DNA of 33,413 nt from Rubripirellula sp. (lineage in GTDB: Bacteria > Planctomycetota > Planctomycetia > Pirellulales > Pirellulaceae). Position 1 is the first letter of the stretch; the number at the start of each line of letters is the position of its first letter. The stretch lies in contig JAQWPZ010000009.1 in assembly GCA_029245125.1 (NCBI GenBank), positions 1-33,413 on the forward strand, given 5' to 3'. The notes under the pieces were generated by a model, which did not search any database, was not told the DNA's origin, and saw only the letters and a list, made by a program, of their open reading frames with translations. Both the position numbers and the translations under genes were made by a program. Below, in pieces: positions 1 to 9,185 of this stretch.

Positions 1-77
1 CCGGGCTCAACTCGCCGGGCTCAACTCGCCGGGCACAACTCGCCGGGCACAACTCGCCGGGCACGAGCGCCCGGCGA
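1..77. repeat. 14-bp tandem array with a terminal inverted arm
   Basis: Four 14-bp units lie at 1-14, 15-28, 29-42 and 43-56 (CCGGGCTCAACTCG, then CCGGGCACAACTCG), followed by a partial unit from 57. The array is cut by the window edge, so its full length is unknown. The core CTCGCCGGGC recurs at 11-20, 25-34, 39-48 and 53-62. A single inverted copy, GCCCGGCGA at 69-77, pairs with 54-62 to make a perfect 9-bp stem with a 6-base loop. It lies 29 bases past the stop of the minus-strand sulfatase, so the hairpin may act as a transcript end, although no T-run follows. Confidence 0.9.
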
Positions 78-105
78 ACCGAGCGCTCAAACACCGTTTA
101 CGCGA

Positions 106-2466
106 TTACTGATCGCTGTAAGAAATCGTCGTCGTACCGAGCGTACCTTCGAAAGCGAATGGCGCTTCGTCAAAGTACTCCGTCGAGACTGGTGATCCCC
201 AATCGAAACCAATGTCCAGGCAATCATTCGCGGTGAAAGTCAGTGGCGCGGTCATCGGGACAAGTCCCCCAGCCACAGCTTTTCCGTTCACGCTGATCTG
301 CACATCAAGCGGTGATGCGGGGACAGGCTTGGCGAGTCGTGATTTGACCTCGATTACCAAGTCTCCGCTTCCGATCGGCTGCTTGGACCGAAAACGAGTC
401 CGCTGAATCTCAAACAGGTTGTACTCGTACACGAGATAGCCATCTTGCATAAAGAGCGACAACCCACCTGCGAAACCTCCGAGAGCGTACAGCACACCGT
501 TTGCTTTTTCAGGCACGTTGGCTTCGATGCGAACATCGTTATTGAACTTTCCTAATTTGGGAGCCGCGAATTCGGGCATCCGTTCCATCGGACCACGAAA
601 CGTCCAACGAGTGAACGGTGTCGCGGGAGCATCCTCGGGATGAAAGGCGATGGTCCAAAGGCCGCCACCGATTGGAAGGTCCTGATTTTTTGTCGCTTCG
701 ACTAGGAACATACTCTTTAGTTCCTCAACCTTCTCTGGCATCTCCGCAGCGAGATCATTCGCCTGGCTCCAATCTTCTTTCAGGTTGTAGAGTTCCCACG
801 GATCATTCTGGGGATTCCACTCAAGGATCCCGGCTGGTGTTCCGGGAATCCAGGGAGTCCGCGGACCGAAGGTGCCTGCAAACCAACCATCGTGGTAGAT
901 ACCACGACTGCCCATGATGTCGAAGAACTGCGTCTGAAGCTGCCCTTCGGCCTCAGGATCATCGAAGGTGTAAGCCATACTGGTACCATCGAGTGAATCC
1001 TGGAAGATTCCATTCACCGTTTTTGGTGGTGTGATATCAAGGATCTCGTAAATCGTCGGCGCGATGTCGATCACGTGGTGAAATTGGGGCCTGGCAACGT
1101 TGTCGTGCTTTAGCCGAGCAGGCCAAGACACGGCCATCGGCTGTCGAGTGCCACCGAAGTGAGCGGCGATAAGCTTCGTTGATTGATACGGGGTACTTCC
1201 AGCCCACGCCCAACCAGCGTGATACATGTTGTCAGTCTTGGGACTTCCAAGCACATCGAGCCCGCCAAGTTCATCCAGGGCGCGGATGTGATCTTCAATC
1301 TTGGTTGGAATTCCGTTCTGTGCCAACAATTCGCTGATGGTGCCGTTTTGCCCCTCGGCGGACGAACCATTATCGCCCCAGATATAGAAGACGAGGGTAT
1401 TGTCACGCCGCCCCTGTTCCTCAATCTCGTCGAGGATTCGGCCCACTTGATGATCGGTATGCTCGACGAAACCCGCAAACACTTCCATCAAACGTCGCTG
1501 AAACGGCTTCTCGCTCTCTGGAAGCAAATCCCAGGCCGGCAATGAATCGGGGCGAGGTGTCAACTGCGCGTTCTGAGGAATCCAGCCCATCTCCTTGGCC
1601 CGCTTGAACGTCCGCTCGCGGTAGGCGTCCCAACCGTCGTCAAATTTCCCCTTGTACTTATCGGCCCACTCTTTCATGACTTGGTGTGGCCCGTGTGCAC
1701 AACCCGATGCCCAGTACATGAGAAACGGCTTGTCGGGCGAGAAGGATTGCTGTTCACGCAACCATCGAATTGCGTCATCAGCCAAATCCTCACTCACGTG
1801 GTAGTCTTCGCGCTCGAGTTCGCGAGGATTGACGGGCGTTGTGTTGCGAACCAAGTGGGGCTCGTATTGCGATGCCTCGCCTGCCAAGAAGCCGTAAAAA
1901 TATTCGAACCCGTAGCCGGTCGGCCAGCGATCGAAAGGACCCTTCGAAGTCGTTTCCTCTGCTGGGGTATTGTGCCACTTGCCCCATGCGCCAGTGTTAT
2001 AGCCATAGTCTTTCAAAATCTCGGCGACTGTTGCGGAGGTCTTCGGAATCGCTCCACTAAAACCATCCCAGTCATTGGCCAATTCGCAGATTTGCCCATT
2101 TCCAACTCGGGTGTGATTGCGTCCCGTCAATAACGCTGCACGGGTCGGCGAACACATCGCTGTTGAATGAAAACGATTGTAAGAAATCCCAGCTTGGGCA
2201 ACCCGATCAAGCGTCGGCGTGGAAATCTCGCCACCGTAGGTTGAAGCCGTTCCTGGACCAACATCATCAATCAAGACGATCAGGATATTGGGGGCATCCT
2301 CCGGAAGTCGGCGAACCGGAACCCGCTTTTGATGGGTCGAAGTCTGGATGGTCAACCCTGCCCTCGAATTCGAAGGGGTGGGTGGAAAGGGAAGCGACTC
2401 CTGAGCAGACACAGGCACCGCAATCGGAATCAGGGCAAACAGGAAGAGCAGCAAACGTCGAAACAC
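106..2466 (-). CDS. Secreted arylsulfatase, large AtsA-like type
   Basis: This 786-residue protein should hydrolyse sulfate esters outside the cytoplasm. Residues 1-21 form a signal peptide ending near VSA-Q. The sulfatase signature C-S-P-T-R begins at Cys105, the residue converted to formylglycine. Metal and active-site positions visible are Asp67-Asp68, Lys163 and His165 in GKWHN, His258 and His261, and Asp365-Asn366 in WGDNG. The length and the extra C-terminal beta-rich region (about 640-786) match the large arylsulfatases typified by mycobacterial AtsA and AtsD rather than the usual 450-550 residue enzymes. The start codon is GTG, with a weak AGAGA element upstream. It is the last of a minus-strand series and lies 272 bases downstream of the PQQ-propeller gene. 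The family is clear; the substrate cannot be told from sequence. Confidence 0.95.
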   Translation of the reverse strand: MFRRLLLFLFALIPIAVPVSAQESLPFPPTPSNSRAGLTIQTSTHQKRVPVRRLPEDAPNILIVLIDDVGPGTASTYGGEISTPTLDRVAQAGISYNRFHSTAMCSPTRAALLTGRNHTRVGNGQICELANDWDGFSGAIPKTSATVAEILKDYGYNTGAWGKWHNTPAEETTSKGPFDRWPTGYGFEYFYGFLAGEASQYEPHLVRNTTPVNPRELEREDYHVSEDLADDAIRWLREQQSFSPDKPFLMYWASGCAHGPHQVMKEWADKYKGKFDDGWDAYRERTFKRAKEMGWIPQNAQLTPRPDSLPAWDLLPESEKPFQRRLMEVFAGFVEHTDHQVGRILDEIEEQGRRDNTLVFYIWGDNGSSAEGQNGTISELLAQNGIPTKIEDHIRALDELGGLDVLGSPKTDNMYHAGWAWAGSTPYQSTKLIAAHFGGTRQPMAVSWPARLKHDNVARPQFHHVIDIAPTIYEILDITPPKTVNGIFQDSLDGTSMAYTFDDPEAEGQLQTQFFDIMGSRGIYHDGWFAGTFGPRTPWIPGTPAGILEWNPQNDPWELYNLKEDWSQANDLAAEMPEKVEELKSMFLVEATKNQDLPIGGGLWTIAFHPEDAPATPFTRWTFRGPMERMPEFAAPKLGKFNNDVRIEANVPEKANGVLYALGGFAGGLSLFMQDGYLVYEYNLFEIQRTRFRSKQPIGSGDLVIEVKSRLAKPVPASPLDVQISVNGKAVAGGLVPMTAPLTFTANDCLDIGFDWGSPVSTEYFDEAPFAFEGTLGTTTISYSDQ

Positions 2467-2585
2467 AACAAATTCTCTGGGAACAAGGAAACGTTTTTTA
2501 CAAACCCACGCAAACGCAACGCATCCACTAACGAACGCGTCAAATTCGCATGACGAGGGAATTAGAACCTGCAGAATCGGATCGT

Positions 2586-2598
2586 CAATCGTCGATTG
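2586..2598. promoter_or_regulatory. Interrupted palindrome upstream of the arylsulfatase
   Basis: CAATCG-T-CGATTG is a 6-bp inverted repeat with a single central base, about 120 bases upstream of the arylsulfatase start. Its size and spacing would suit a dimeric regulator, but there is only one copy and no known match, so an operator role is a guess. Confidence 0.25.
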
Positions 2599-2624
2599 CG
2601 ATTTGCCACTTCACGACATCGCCG

Positions 2625-2684
2625 GATCGCGTAGCGACCACAGAGATCGCGTAGAAACCACCAAGAACTCGTGGGAACCACAAC
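2625..2684. repeat. Degenerate 20-bp tandem repeat, three copies
   Basis: Units at 2625-2644, 2645-2664 and 2665-2684 share the pattern GATCGCGTAG..ACCACA. The third copy is the most diverged (GAACTCGTGGGAACCACAAC). The array begins 55 bases past the stop of the PQQ/malectin gene, which reads leftward, and lies upstream of the arylsulfatase start. Confidence 0.75.
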
Positions 2685-2738
2685 GGCAGACGTTCATTGC
2701 GAGCCCCCCACATCAACCGCCTCGAGTGAAACGATGCC

Positions 2739-5564
2739 CTATCGCGAGTTCGCTTGGCGTCGAAGCTCAATCCCACTGATCAACGTGGTTCCCCTGACAG
2801 CCGTCAGTCCCAGCGAGAGCCTCCCATCACTACCAATTTCGATGTCAGTCCGGCGGATGACGACACCTTTCATCGGGACGCCGGAAACGGCGAGCAAATC
2901 AAATCCGCTCAGTGCCTTCGTGCCTTGCAGATGCACATCCTGCACCCGCTCACCAAGCTTGCTGCCTGCAGGCTCGGCAAAGTAAAGCGACACCTCGTAT
3001 TTGCCTGGCTTCAAATCGTTGATAACGACCGACCGAAGCCCCTCGGCCATTGACGCGGAGACCCAAGGCCGTTGATCTTCTTGGCTGATCCACAGGCTGT
3101 GGTAGTACCTGTAGGTCACATCGGCTGGCGATTGCTGGACATCAATCGCCGGCGAAGGGCCGCCTACCGAGGGATAGTCCAACCAAAGCGTCCCTTCACG
3201 CGTCATCCGATCGCCGGGCGCACCGAAGTTCACTCCAATTCGCTCAATCGAATTTGCCGCGATCTTCATATCGCCCCAAGAGGCCCATTGCTCGAACCGT
3301 TGTGGCATCGGCACCAACGACAGTGCGGATGGCAGAGGGTAACTGCAAGTGCAGCCCTCATAAAAATACGGCACGTTCAGCAGTCCACCGGATGGGATGA
3401 TGCTGTTGGTGCAGCCACTGCGGGGACCACTTAAAAACACCGTGCCGCTTTCGATCGTCTTGTCGTAGTACGCGGGGGTACCACTTCGCAGCGTGTACAA
3501 CAGGCCATAGTCCACACCACCATCGCAGCCGTAGGTTTTCGGAAACGCGCGCGGCTCCACTAACCCCGTCAGCGGATTGGTTCTCTGACCGACAACCGGT
3601 TGCTTGGGCTTGCTCGGGTTGGTTTGCCGTGGCGGACGATACTGACTCGGTTCCATTTTTCCCGAATCGCTTGGTAAGAGTGTTTCTCGCAGTTCAGCTT
3701 TCTCGTCGTCAGCCAGCAAGCGGCCGGTGTAGATGTCCGAAAGTGCAAATGGCAACAGTGGGTAGTCCTTTTTATTACTGCCCGTAAATCTCTCGCGCTG
3801 CCAATCCTTGGGCCGAGAAATCATCACGTCATCGACAAATCTCGGCTGTGGCGAACGCTTGAAATGGGCCAGCGAGTCATCGAACCACAAAACTCCCAAT
3901 GGAAAGCGAACCAATGCATCTTCGCTGTGAGCCCATTCGCCAGCATATTCCGTTGCACCGGGAATCGGACCAACACGGCGGACGATCTGCCGGCCGTTGA
4001 ATGTTTCAAACACAAATTGGCCGTCGTCCGTCACCAACCTATTACCACTGTTCCCCTCAACCATCAGTTTGCCCATCGCAGCGACACCACCGAAGGGATG
4101 CAAAGCTTGTAGCGGTGGTTGCCGATCGTCGTCGTTTCGCTCGGTCGTGACTAGCATCGCAAGATAGGGTGGTAATTTCAAATCATTGAGGTCGCAATGA
4201 ATGACGGCGGCTCGTGAAGCAGAGACACCAGCATCCTCAAGCGTATGCCGCAGGGCTGCAACTCGTTCGGTGCTGTCATCAAACGCGGCAATTTGAAAAT
4301 TCGTTTCTTGGACGAGCGATCGCACCAATCCACCATCCGTCAGCCCAAGAACAATCGCCATGCCACGGTCATGCTTAACGGCGGAGACTAATTCGGTCGC
4401 TTGCTTGACGCGGGCTGGCTCCGTCGGCAAATCATCGCTTCGTCGTCTCCAATGCTCCACTTCGCCATCCGAACCTGGCCCCTCAGAAAAGCAGTAGAGG
4501 CTGCCGCTTCGCGTTACGACGAAAACTCGTTCTTCCGCGACGATCATGCTGTGGATTTTTCCGTCGACTCCCAGAAACCCATCGTCGAAATTCCATTCGG
4601 TATCACCCGCTCGAATCATTCGACTTAATCCCGAGACGCCGCCAGGTGCTCTGTGCTCTTTGTCCTCGTGCAGTTGACGGTTAACGACATCGTCAAACGC
4701 GATGGTGCCTCGCCGAACCGCTCGCGCCGTATCGAGGTCGACTTGCGAAAACCAGCCTCCCGGCAAACGACCGGGCCCCGGAAGTTGAAATTCGATCAGA
4801 GACCCATCATGTCGATTGAACCGTGCCGGAAAAGCAGTCGAGCAGGGCACGATTAATTCGTCCCGATCAATCACCAAGTAACCTTGCGGAGCCAATCCGC
4901 CGATCGCCTCTGTCTGGTGGGGCTGGCGTCCGAACAGATACCCCATGCGATCATTCCGCCAAACAACATCACCGGTCGCAATGTCCATGCAATAGAGGAA
5001 CACACCCTCGAACGGCCAAACTCCAGCGGCAAAATAAACCCGCCCATCAGCGACAACCGGACCACCTCGCACCGGCCAAACTGAAATCAACCTTCGATTG
5101 CCCAGCAGTCGACGATCACTCGGTGCGGCACGATGCTTCCAAACTGGCTTTCCTGTTTGGAGGTCCAAACAATAGAGATAGCCATCATCAGAACCAAAAC
5201 AAACGCGATCCTGCCAGATCGCCGGTGCGCATCGCACGGGACCATTGGTTCGAAATACCCAGCGGAGATCACCGGTGCTGGCATCGTAGGCGGTGACGGA
5301 GTCAGTCTCAGACGAAGCGACAAGTAGCATGCCACCTGCGGCAACCGGTTCGTAACCCGCATCGAACTGCAATCGCGGACTATGAAAAGCCGGTTTCAGA
5401 GGCGGCAATTGCCGCTTCCACTGAAGCGTTAGTTTGCTTGGCATTTCGGACGCGCAGACCGCCGTACGCCCCATGTCCTTGCGATACATCGGCCAATCGC
5501 TTGCGACAACGTCACCCGCGATCAGGAACAAGAGAAAGCTGCCAAGTCGAGTCAGCATATTCAT
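2739..5564 (-). CDS. Secreted PQQ-type beta-propeller protein with C-terminal malectin-like domain
   Basis: This is a 941-residue exported protein. A signal peptide covers about residues 1-21. Residues 22-375 carry PQQ-type propeller blades, seen as repeated patterns such as AYDASTGDLRW and CLDLQTGKPVW. Residues about 388-478 look different: a beta strand with a loop (VLGLTDGG), an acidic end (AAFDDS) and a following CDLNDL stretch, like a degenerate SAM-methyltransferase Rossmann half. Residues about 790-935 resemble a malectin-type carbohydrate-binding domain (YEVSLYFAEP, DVHLQGT, LISGIEL). Known proteins of this build in planctomycetes are surface or periplasmic; no enzyme activity can be assigned. 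A second ATG lies at codon 3. It sits between two sulfatases on the same strand, which suggests a role in binding or processing the same polymer. Confidence 0.9.
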   Translation of the reverse strand: MNMLTRLGSFLLFLIAGDVVASDWPMYRKDMGRTAVCASEMPSKLTLQWKRQLPPLKPAFHSPRLQFDAGYEPVAAGGMLLVASSETDSVTAYDASTGDLRWVFRTNGPVRCAPAIWQDRVCFGSDDGYLYCLDLQTGKPVWKHRAAPSDRRLLGNRRLISVWPVRGGPVVADGRVYFAAGVWPFEGVFLYCMDIATGDVVWRNDRMGYLFGRQPHQTEAIGGLAPQGYLVIDRDELIVPCSTAFPARFNRHDGSLIEFQLPGPGRLPGGWFSQVDLDTARAVRRGTIAFDDVVNRQLHEDKEHRAPGGVSGLSRMIRAGDTEWNFDDGFLGVDGKIHSMIVAEERVFVVTRSGSLYCFSEGPGSDGEVEHWRRRSDDLPTEPARVKQATELVSAVKHDRGMAIVLGLTDGGLVRSLVQETNFQIAAFDDSTERVAALRHTLEDAGVSASRAAVIHCDLNDLKLPPYLAMLVTTERNDDDRQPPLQALHPFGGVAAMGKLMVEGNSGNRLVTDDGQFVFETFNGRQIVRRVGPIPGATEYAGEWAHSEDALVRFPLGVLWFDDSLAHFKRSPQPRFVDDVMISRPKDWQRERFTGSNKKDYPLLPFALSDIYTGRLLADDEKAELRETLLPSDSGKMEPSQYRPPRQTNPSKPKQPVVGQRTNPLTGLVEPRAFPKTYGCDGGVDYGLLYTLRSGTPAYYDKTIESGTVFLSGPRSGCTNSIIPSGGLLNVPYFYEGCTCSYPLPSALSLVPMPQRFEQWASWGDMKIAANSIERIGVNFGAPGDRMTREGTLWLDYPSVGGPSPAIDVQQSPADVTYRYYHSLWISQEDQRPWVSASMAEGLRSVVINDLKPGKYEVSLYFAEPAGSKLGERVQDVHLQGTKALSGFDLLAVSGVPMKGVVIRRTDIEIGSDGRLSLGLTAVRGTTLISGIELRRQANSR

Positions 5565-5669
5565 CGGTGTAGCCGTTTAAAACACTGGGAAATTGTTTTG
5601 TCGTCGACGATGGAGTTTAGGTGTCGTTGAAACGAGCTGATCGGTGGCTTGCTTCGGATCGCCCTCCAC

Positions 5670-5701
5670 AATCAGGCAGGCTCGCAATCAGGCAAGCTCG
5701 G
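5670..5701. repeat. 16-bp direct repeat, two copies
   Basis: AATCAGGCAGGCTCGC at 5670-5685 is followed directly by AATCAGGCAAGCTCGG at 5686-5701, with two mismatches. It lies about 70 bases past the stop of the minus-strand sulfatase ending at 5774. Confidence 0.8.
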
Positions 5702-5773
5702 ATCCACAGTCACTGCGGAAGCTCCACGGCAAATTCAGGGGATTTTATTACCATCAGTTGAGGCAACGAGGCC

Positions 5774-7249
5774 TCACCGTGCACGAGACGCTGCGTTGGA
5801 TTCTGCTTGTATTAAAAGTTGCCGCATCGACTTGACCGTTTGCAGATGCTTCGAAGCATTCACCAAGTTCGTGTCCTCGTGCGGATCGGTTTTTAAGTCA
5901 TACAGTTCTTCGCTACCATCTGGCCACGAGGTGTAGTGCCACTGGTTGGTTCGAATCGCTTTCCCGATCTTGGAGCCTCGCATGACGACCGTGTAAGCGA
6001 CTTTCTTACCCGGGATACTTGCATCGCGGAGCATCGGAACGAGGCTGGTTCCCTGCAATTCACTTGGCGGCGTGACACCGCACAGTTCAGCAAGTGTCGG
6101 AAACAGATCGACGAGTTCGACGAGCCCTTCACTGGTTGAACCTGCCTTGGTCTGGCCGGGAACTCGGATTACCAAGGGAACACGGTCGCAAGTTTCGAAC
6201 AGCATGACTTTGCCCCACATGAACTTTTCGCCCAGCAGGTATCCGTGGTCAGATGTCAGCACCACGATTGTGTCATCCCAGTGACCAGATTGGTGCAGTG
6301 CGTCAAACACAAGGCCAATCTGGGCGTCGATAAAGGAGATGCAGGCATGGTAAGCCTGCATGTATTCGCGGCGTAGGGAATCGTTTTCAACACCAAACTC
6401 AAAGCCGAAACCTTCGTACCGCTTTGTGCGGGCAAGCATTGGGGCCTGTTTCCAGAATTCCATTGATGCAGGCGTGAACTTCAACTCTGCGGGTGGATAC
6501 ATCGCAAAGTATTTGTCCGGCGCGAGAAAAGGAATGTGCGGTTTCTGGATACCGCAGGCCATGAAGAAAGGTTGATCACCATGTGCGTGGTTGTTCAGCC
6601 AGTTCGCAATCTGGCGGGCATTCTTTCCATCTTTATGTTGGCTATCGGTTAAACCAGTCGGCCCCCAACCCGGTTTCTGACCTTTTGTCTGCTTGGCGAT
6701 CGTCGGATAAAACTGGCGCCACAAACGGCGTGATTTCCCCTCCGTGACCGGCCCGTTCTTCGCTTCAAATTCCTCACGAAGCGGTGTCACCATCGGCATC
6801 TCGTCATTTTCGAATCGCAACATCTCGTGCCAGGCAACCTCACCGGGATCGACCTTCGTGTTGTGAAAGATCTTGCCAACGGCTCCGGTCCAATAGCCAG
6901 AATCCTTGAAGCGTTGCGGCATCGAAACGGTCCCCGGTCGCAATTCCCGGATGTCGGTCTGATTGCTCAGGATGGTCGTCGACTGAGGGTACAAGCCATG
7001 CAAGAATGAAGCCCGAGATGGCCCACAAACGGGATACTGACAATAGGCTCGACGAAAGGTCATGCCGGCAGCCGCTAACTCATCAAAAGCTGGCGTGCTG
7101 ATGTGCGGGTATCCGGATGTTGAAACGTGGGTATTCAGATCGTCACAAACGATGAACAAGACATTCGGCTTTTTCGCTTCCGCGACAGACGAACTCAGCG
7201 ACGCACCAAGCAGCGTTATCAACAAAAGACATCGCGACAATCGGTTCAT
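5774..7249 (-). CDS. Secreted sulfatase, iduronate-2-sulfatase-like
   Basis: This 491-residue protein is a formylglycine-type sulfatase. The chosen start is the ATG at 7249: it gives a clean signal peptide (MNRLSRCLLLITLLGASL, cut near AEA-K) and has AGGA a few bases upstream. A longer reading to 7333 adds 28 charged residues with no sign of being coding. Asp36-Asp37 bind the metal, Cys75 begins the signature C-G-P-S-R, and GKIFH resembles the GKVFH segment of iduronate-2-sulfatases. The later SDHGYLLGE motif also fits that group. It follows the frameshifted isomerase gene by 80 bases and is probably co-transcribed with it. The substrate is not determined. Confidence 0.95.
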   Translation of the reverse strand: MNRLSRCLLLITLLGASLSSSVAEAKKPNVLFIVCDDLNTHVSTSGYPHISTPAFDELAAAGMTFRRAYCQYPVCGPSRASFLHGLYPQSTTILSNQTDIRELRPGTVSMPQRFKDSGYWTGAVGKIFHNTKVDPGEVAWHEMLRFENDEMPMVTPLREEFEAKNGPVTEGKSRRLWRQFYPTIAKQTKGQKPGWGPTGLTDSQHKDGKNARQIANWLNNHAHGDQPFFMACGIQKPHIPFLAPDKYFAMYPPAELKFTPASMEFWKQAPMLARTKRYEGFGFEFGVENDSLRREYMQAYHACISFIDAQIGLVFDALHQSGHWDDTIVVLTSDHGYLLGEKFMWGKVMLFETCDRVPLVIRVPGQTKAGSTSEGLVELVDLFPTLAELCGVTPPSELQGTSLVPMLRDASIPGKKVAYTVVMRGSKIGKAIRTNQWHYTSWPDGSEELYDLKTDPHEDTNLVNASKHLQTVKSMRQLLIQAESNAASRAR

Positions 7250-7329
7250 CAGGTTCCTAACATTTCGAGCAATTAATTGCGTTGATCGAGATCTCAGCCG
7301 TGGATCTCGCTTTTCAGATTCGTCGTCAC

Positions 7330-8426
7330 TCATGTTATCTGGCCGGCACCATGGCGACGCAGAAATTCAACGCTCTTGAGAAATTCTTTCCGTTGGTGCT
7401 GCTGATCAAACTCTTTCTGATTCATTCCCTCTGGCGGTTCATCCACTTGGATGGGCTGCCCTCGTCTGCACAAGGCAAGGAAGTCGGCGATTCCAGCGGC
7501 AGGTAGGTCGTCAAATCCACTCCACCACGGGTTCGTTAGAAATGGAATCGGCCGTGGCGAATTGGAAATCGTCTCAACAAACAGCGGCACACCAGGACAC
7601 ATCGTGGCGAGCTGTTGCACGTAGGTCGGCACATCCATCAAGCCTTCACCGACTGCCGTCCACTGGAATGTCGCGCCCTCCTCCGACTCCCAAACCATAT
7701 AGTCTCGGATGCTCGTGCAAACGACATGCTTGCCGAGCAGTTGAAGTTGTTGCATTGGATCTTCCATCACCCAAACCGAATTGCCGGGGTCCAACATCGA
7801 ACCACACGCGTCGGCCCCAACCTCATTGATGATGTCGAGCACTTCTTCGCTGCGGAGATCACCGCCATGATTTTCAAATCCAAATTTGATACCGGCATCA
7901 ACCGCGCGATTGCGGAGCAATTTAAGCACTTTGACCGAGGCATCGATTCGAGGTCGGATGCCACCCTCAAGAAAACGATCCTTCAAACTACCGATCCTGA
8001 CTGTCACAACTGGTGACCCCAGGATTTTGGCAGCATCGATCGCTTTCTGCAAAACGTTGCAGCATCCCCATACTTACGATTAAAAGACGATCCGTTTTCA
8101 CAGATACTGCCTGCCCCCATAAAAATCTTCAAATCATGCTTGTCAGCTTGATCCTTCAGCCGTCGCAAATATGCCTCCTCCAGACTCTCGAACAATGGCA
8201 GATTGTTGATTAGCACCGCGTCCAGATTCTGCTCCGCAGCGAACTGAACAAACTGGGGTGCCTTCCACTTCATCGCTCGCATCGAGTGACCATCGAAACC
8301 AAGCGGCACTTTCGATTCGTCGCGGCGTTGGCGATCCGCCAAGGGCGACTTGGCAAACGTAGAACCCTGGCTGGGCCAAAGCATTGGCAAGGCAGTAGCA
8401 GCGAGAAGCAATTCACGGCGTTTCAT
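7330..8426 (-). pseudogene. Sugar phosphate isomerase/epimerase-like protein, broken by one frameshift
   Basis: Two overlapping frames together encode one TIM-barrel protein of about 365 residues. The first part starts at ATG 8426 behind a good GAGGAAGG ribosome site and begins with a Tat-like leader (MKRRELLLAATALPML). It reads correctly to GDAAT and then goes out of frame. The second part resumes at about 8052 with LQKAIDAAKILGSP and continues with FENHGGD, SMLDPGNS and FVETIS, the metal-binding pattern of xylose-isomerase-like barrels. Restoring one base next to the T4 run near 8050-8060 joins the halves. Because both halves are otherwise intact, this may be a sequencing indel or a very recent mutation. 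It lies just upstream of a sulfatase on the same strand, consistent with secreted sugar metabolism. Confidence 0.85.
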
Positions 8427-9185
8427 TTTGCCTTCCTCTTAAATCTCGAAGTCTTTTTCTTAGATGCAGCCAAATACGTGCCATCGTTTTCGCAAGTGAC
8501 TTTCCACAAGCGAGACTCCCGACTGCCTGTGGTCCTGCCGAAATGCCGCAAATCATTTTTCAGTCAAATGCCTCTCGCGATGAAACAGGGAAATCTCTCA
8601 AGCGAGCTTGCAGCCCAAACGCCAAATACCGTTTTGCATTTACAAAGCAGAACCGAATCCGAAGAGTCTTGATCCACCATTCGAGGATCACGTTCAAAAA
8701 AACACTCGCGCGCACAACACCCTGACCGCGGTCAGTCTAACATTTTTTTGCCGTATAGAACTCAACGATTCAGATGTTTTCAAAACCTAGCTGCTGAAAA
8801 AGAAATGCGACTCAATTCATTTTGTTCCACCCGCGTTCGATTGAAATACACGCTGATCGTATTCACAGCTATGATGAACGCTTCCTGCAGCAATCGACAT
8901 CATCCGCACAGGCGATCAAATCTGCCGAAAACTCGCCCATCCGTCGGTTAGTCGCGTTGCAACGGTGAGCTTTCACATCGAATCATTCTCGACAAGAGCT
9001 CTCTACCTAACGTTTCTAATACGATCGTTTGGGAGTTTGATTTGTGGGGAACGCCCGGAGTTTGCAGACCATTCAATACAGCCTCCGAAACGAGCATTTC
9101 GATCGCGACTGAACTGAATTTCACCGAACCAAAAGCTAACCAATAAAACCAATTTACATCGCCGCAAGACTACAGAGGAATTCCA
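8427..9185. other. Divergent intergenic region, 759 bp
   Basis: This gap separates the minus-strand isomerase gene from the plus-strand glycosylasparaginase, so it should hold promoters for both. It contains a perfect 14-bp palindrome at 8722-8735. A 48-codon frame at 8805-8951 has a faint lipoprotein look (hydrophobic LKYTLIVFTAMM then ASC), but it is short, arginine/histidine-rich and has only a weak ribosome site, so it is not called. No clear -35/-10 pair was identified. Confidence 0.6.
8722..8735. promoter_or_regulatory. Perfect 14-bp palindrome, possible operator
   Basis: CTGACCGCGGTCAG is fully self-complementary with no loop, which is the form expected of a dimeric regulator site rather than a terminator stem. 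A T7 run begins 8 bases later. It sits roughly in the middle of the divergent region, about 300 bases from the isomerase start and 450 from the asparaginase start. Confidence 0.4.

Noticed and set aside
1681-2133. Plus-strand frame of 150 codons opposite the arylsulfatase
   Set aside because: Antisense to the catalytic core of a confident gene, with no signal, domain or ribosome site.
4823-5296. Plus-strand frame of 157 codons opposite the PQQ gene
   Set aside because: It lies wholly antisense to a clear propeller-coding region and its composition (Arg, His, Pro-rich) is typical of a shadow frame.
7250-7333. N-terminal extension of the sulfatase at 5774-7249
   Set aside because: The added 28 residues are highly charged and precede a perfect signal peptide with its own ribosome site.
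8748-8951. Possible small lipoprotein (from ATG 8805)
   Set aside because: It has a short hydrophobic run then ASC, but a basic, low-complexity tail, a weak ribosome site and no family resemblance. Left as a note in the intergenic entry.
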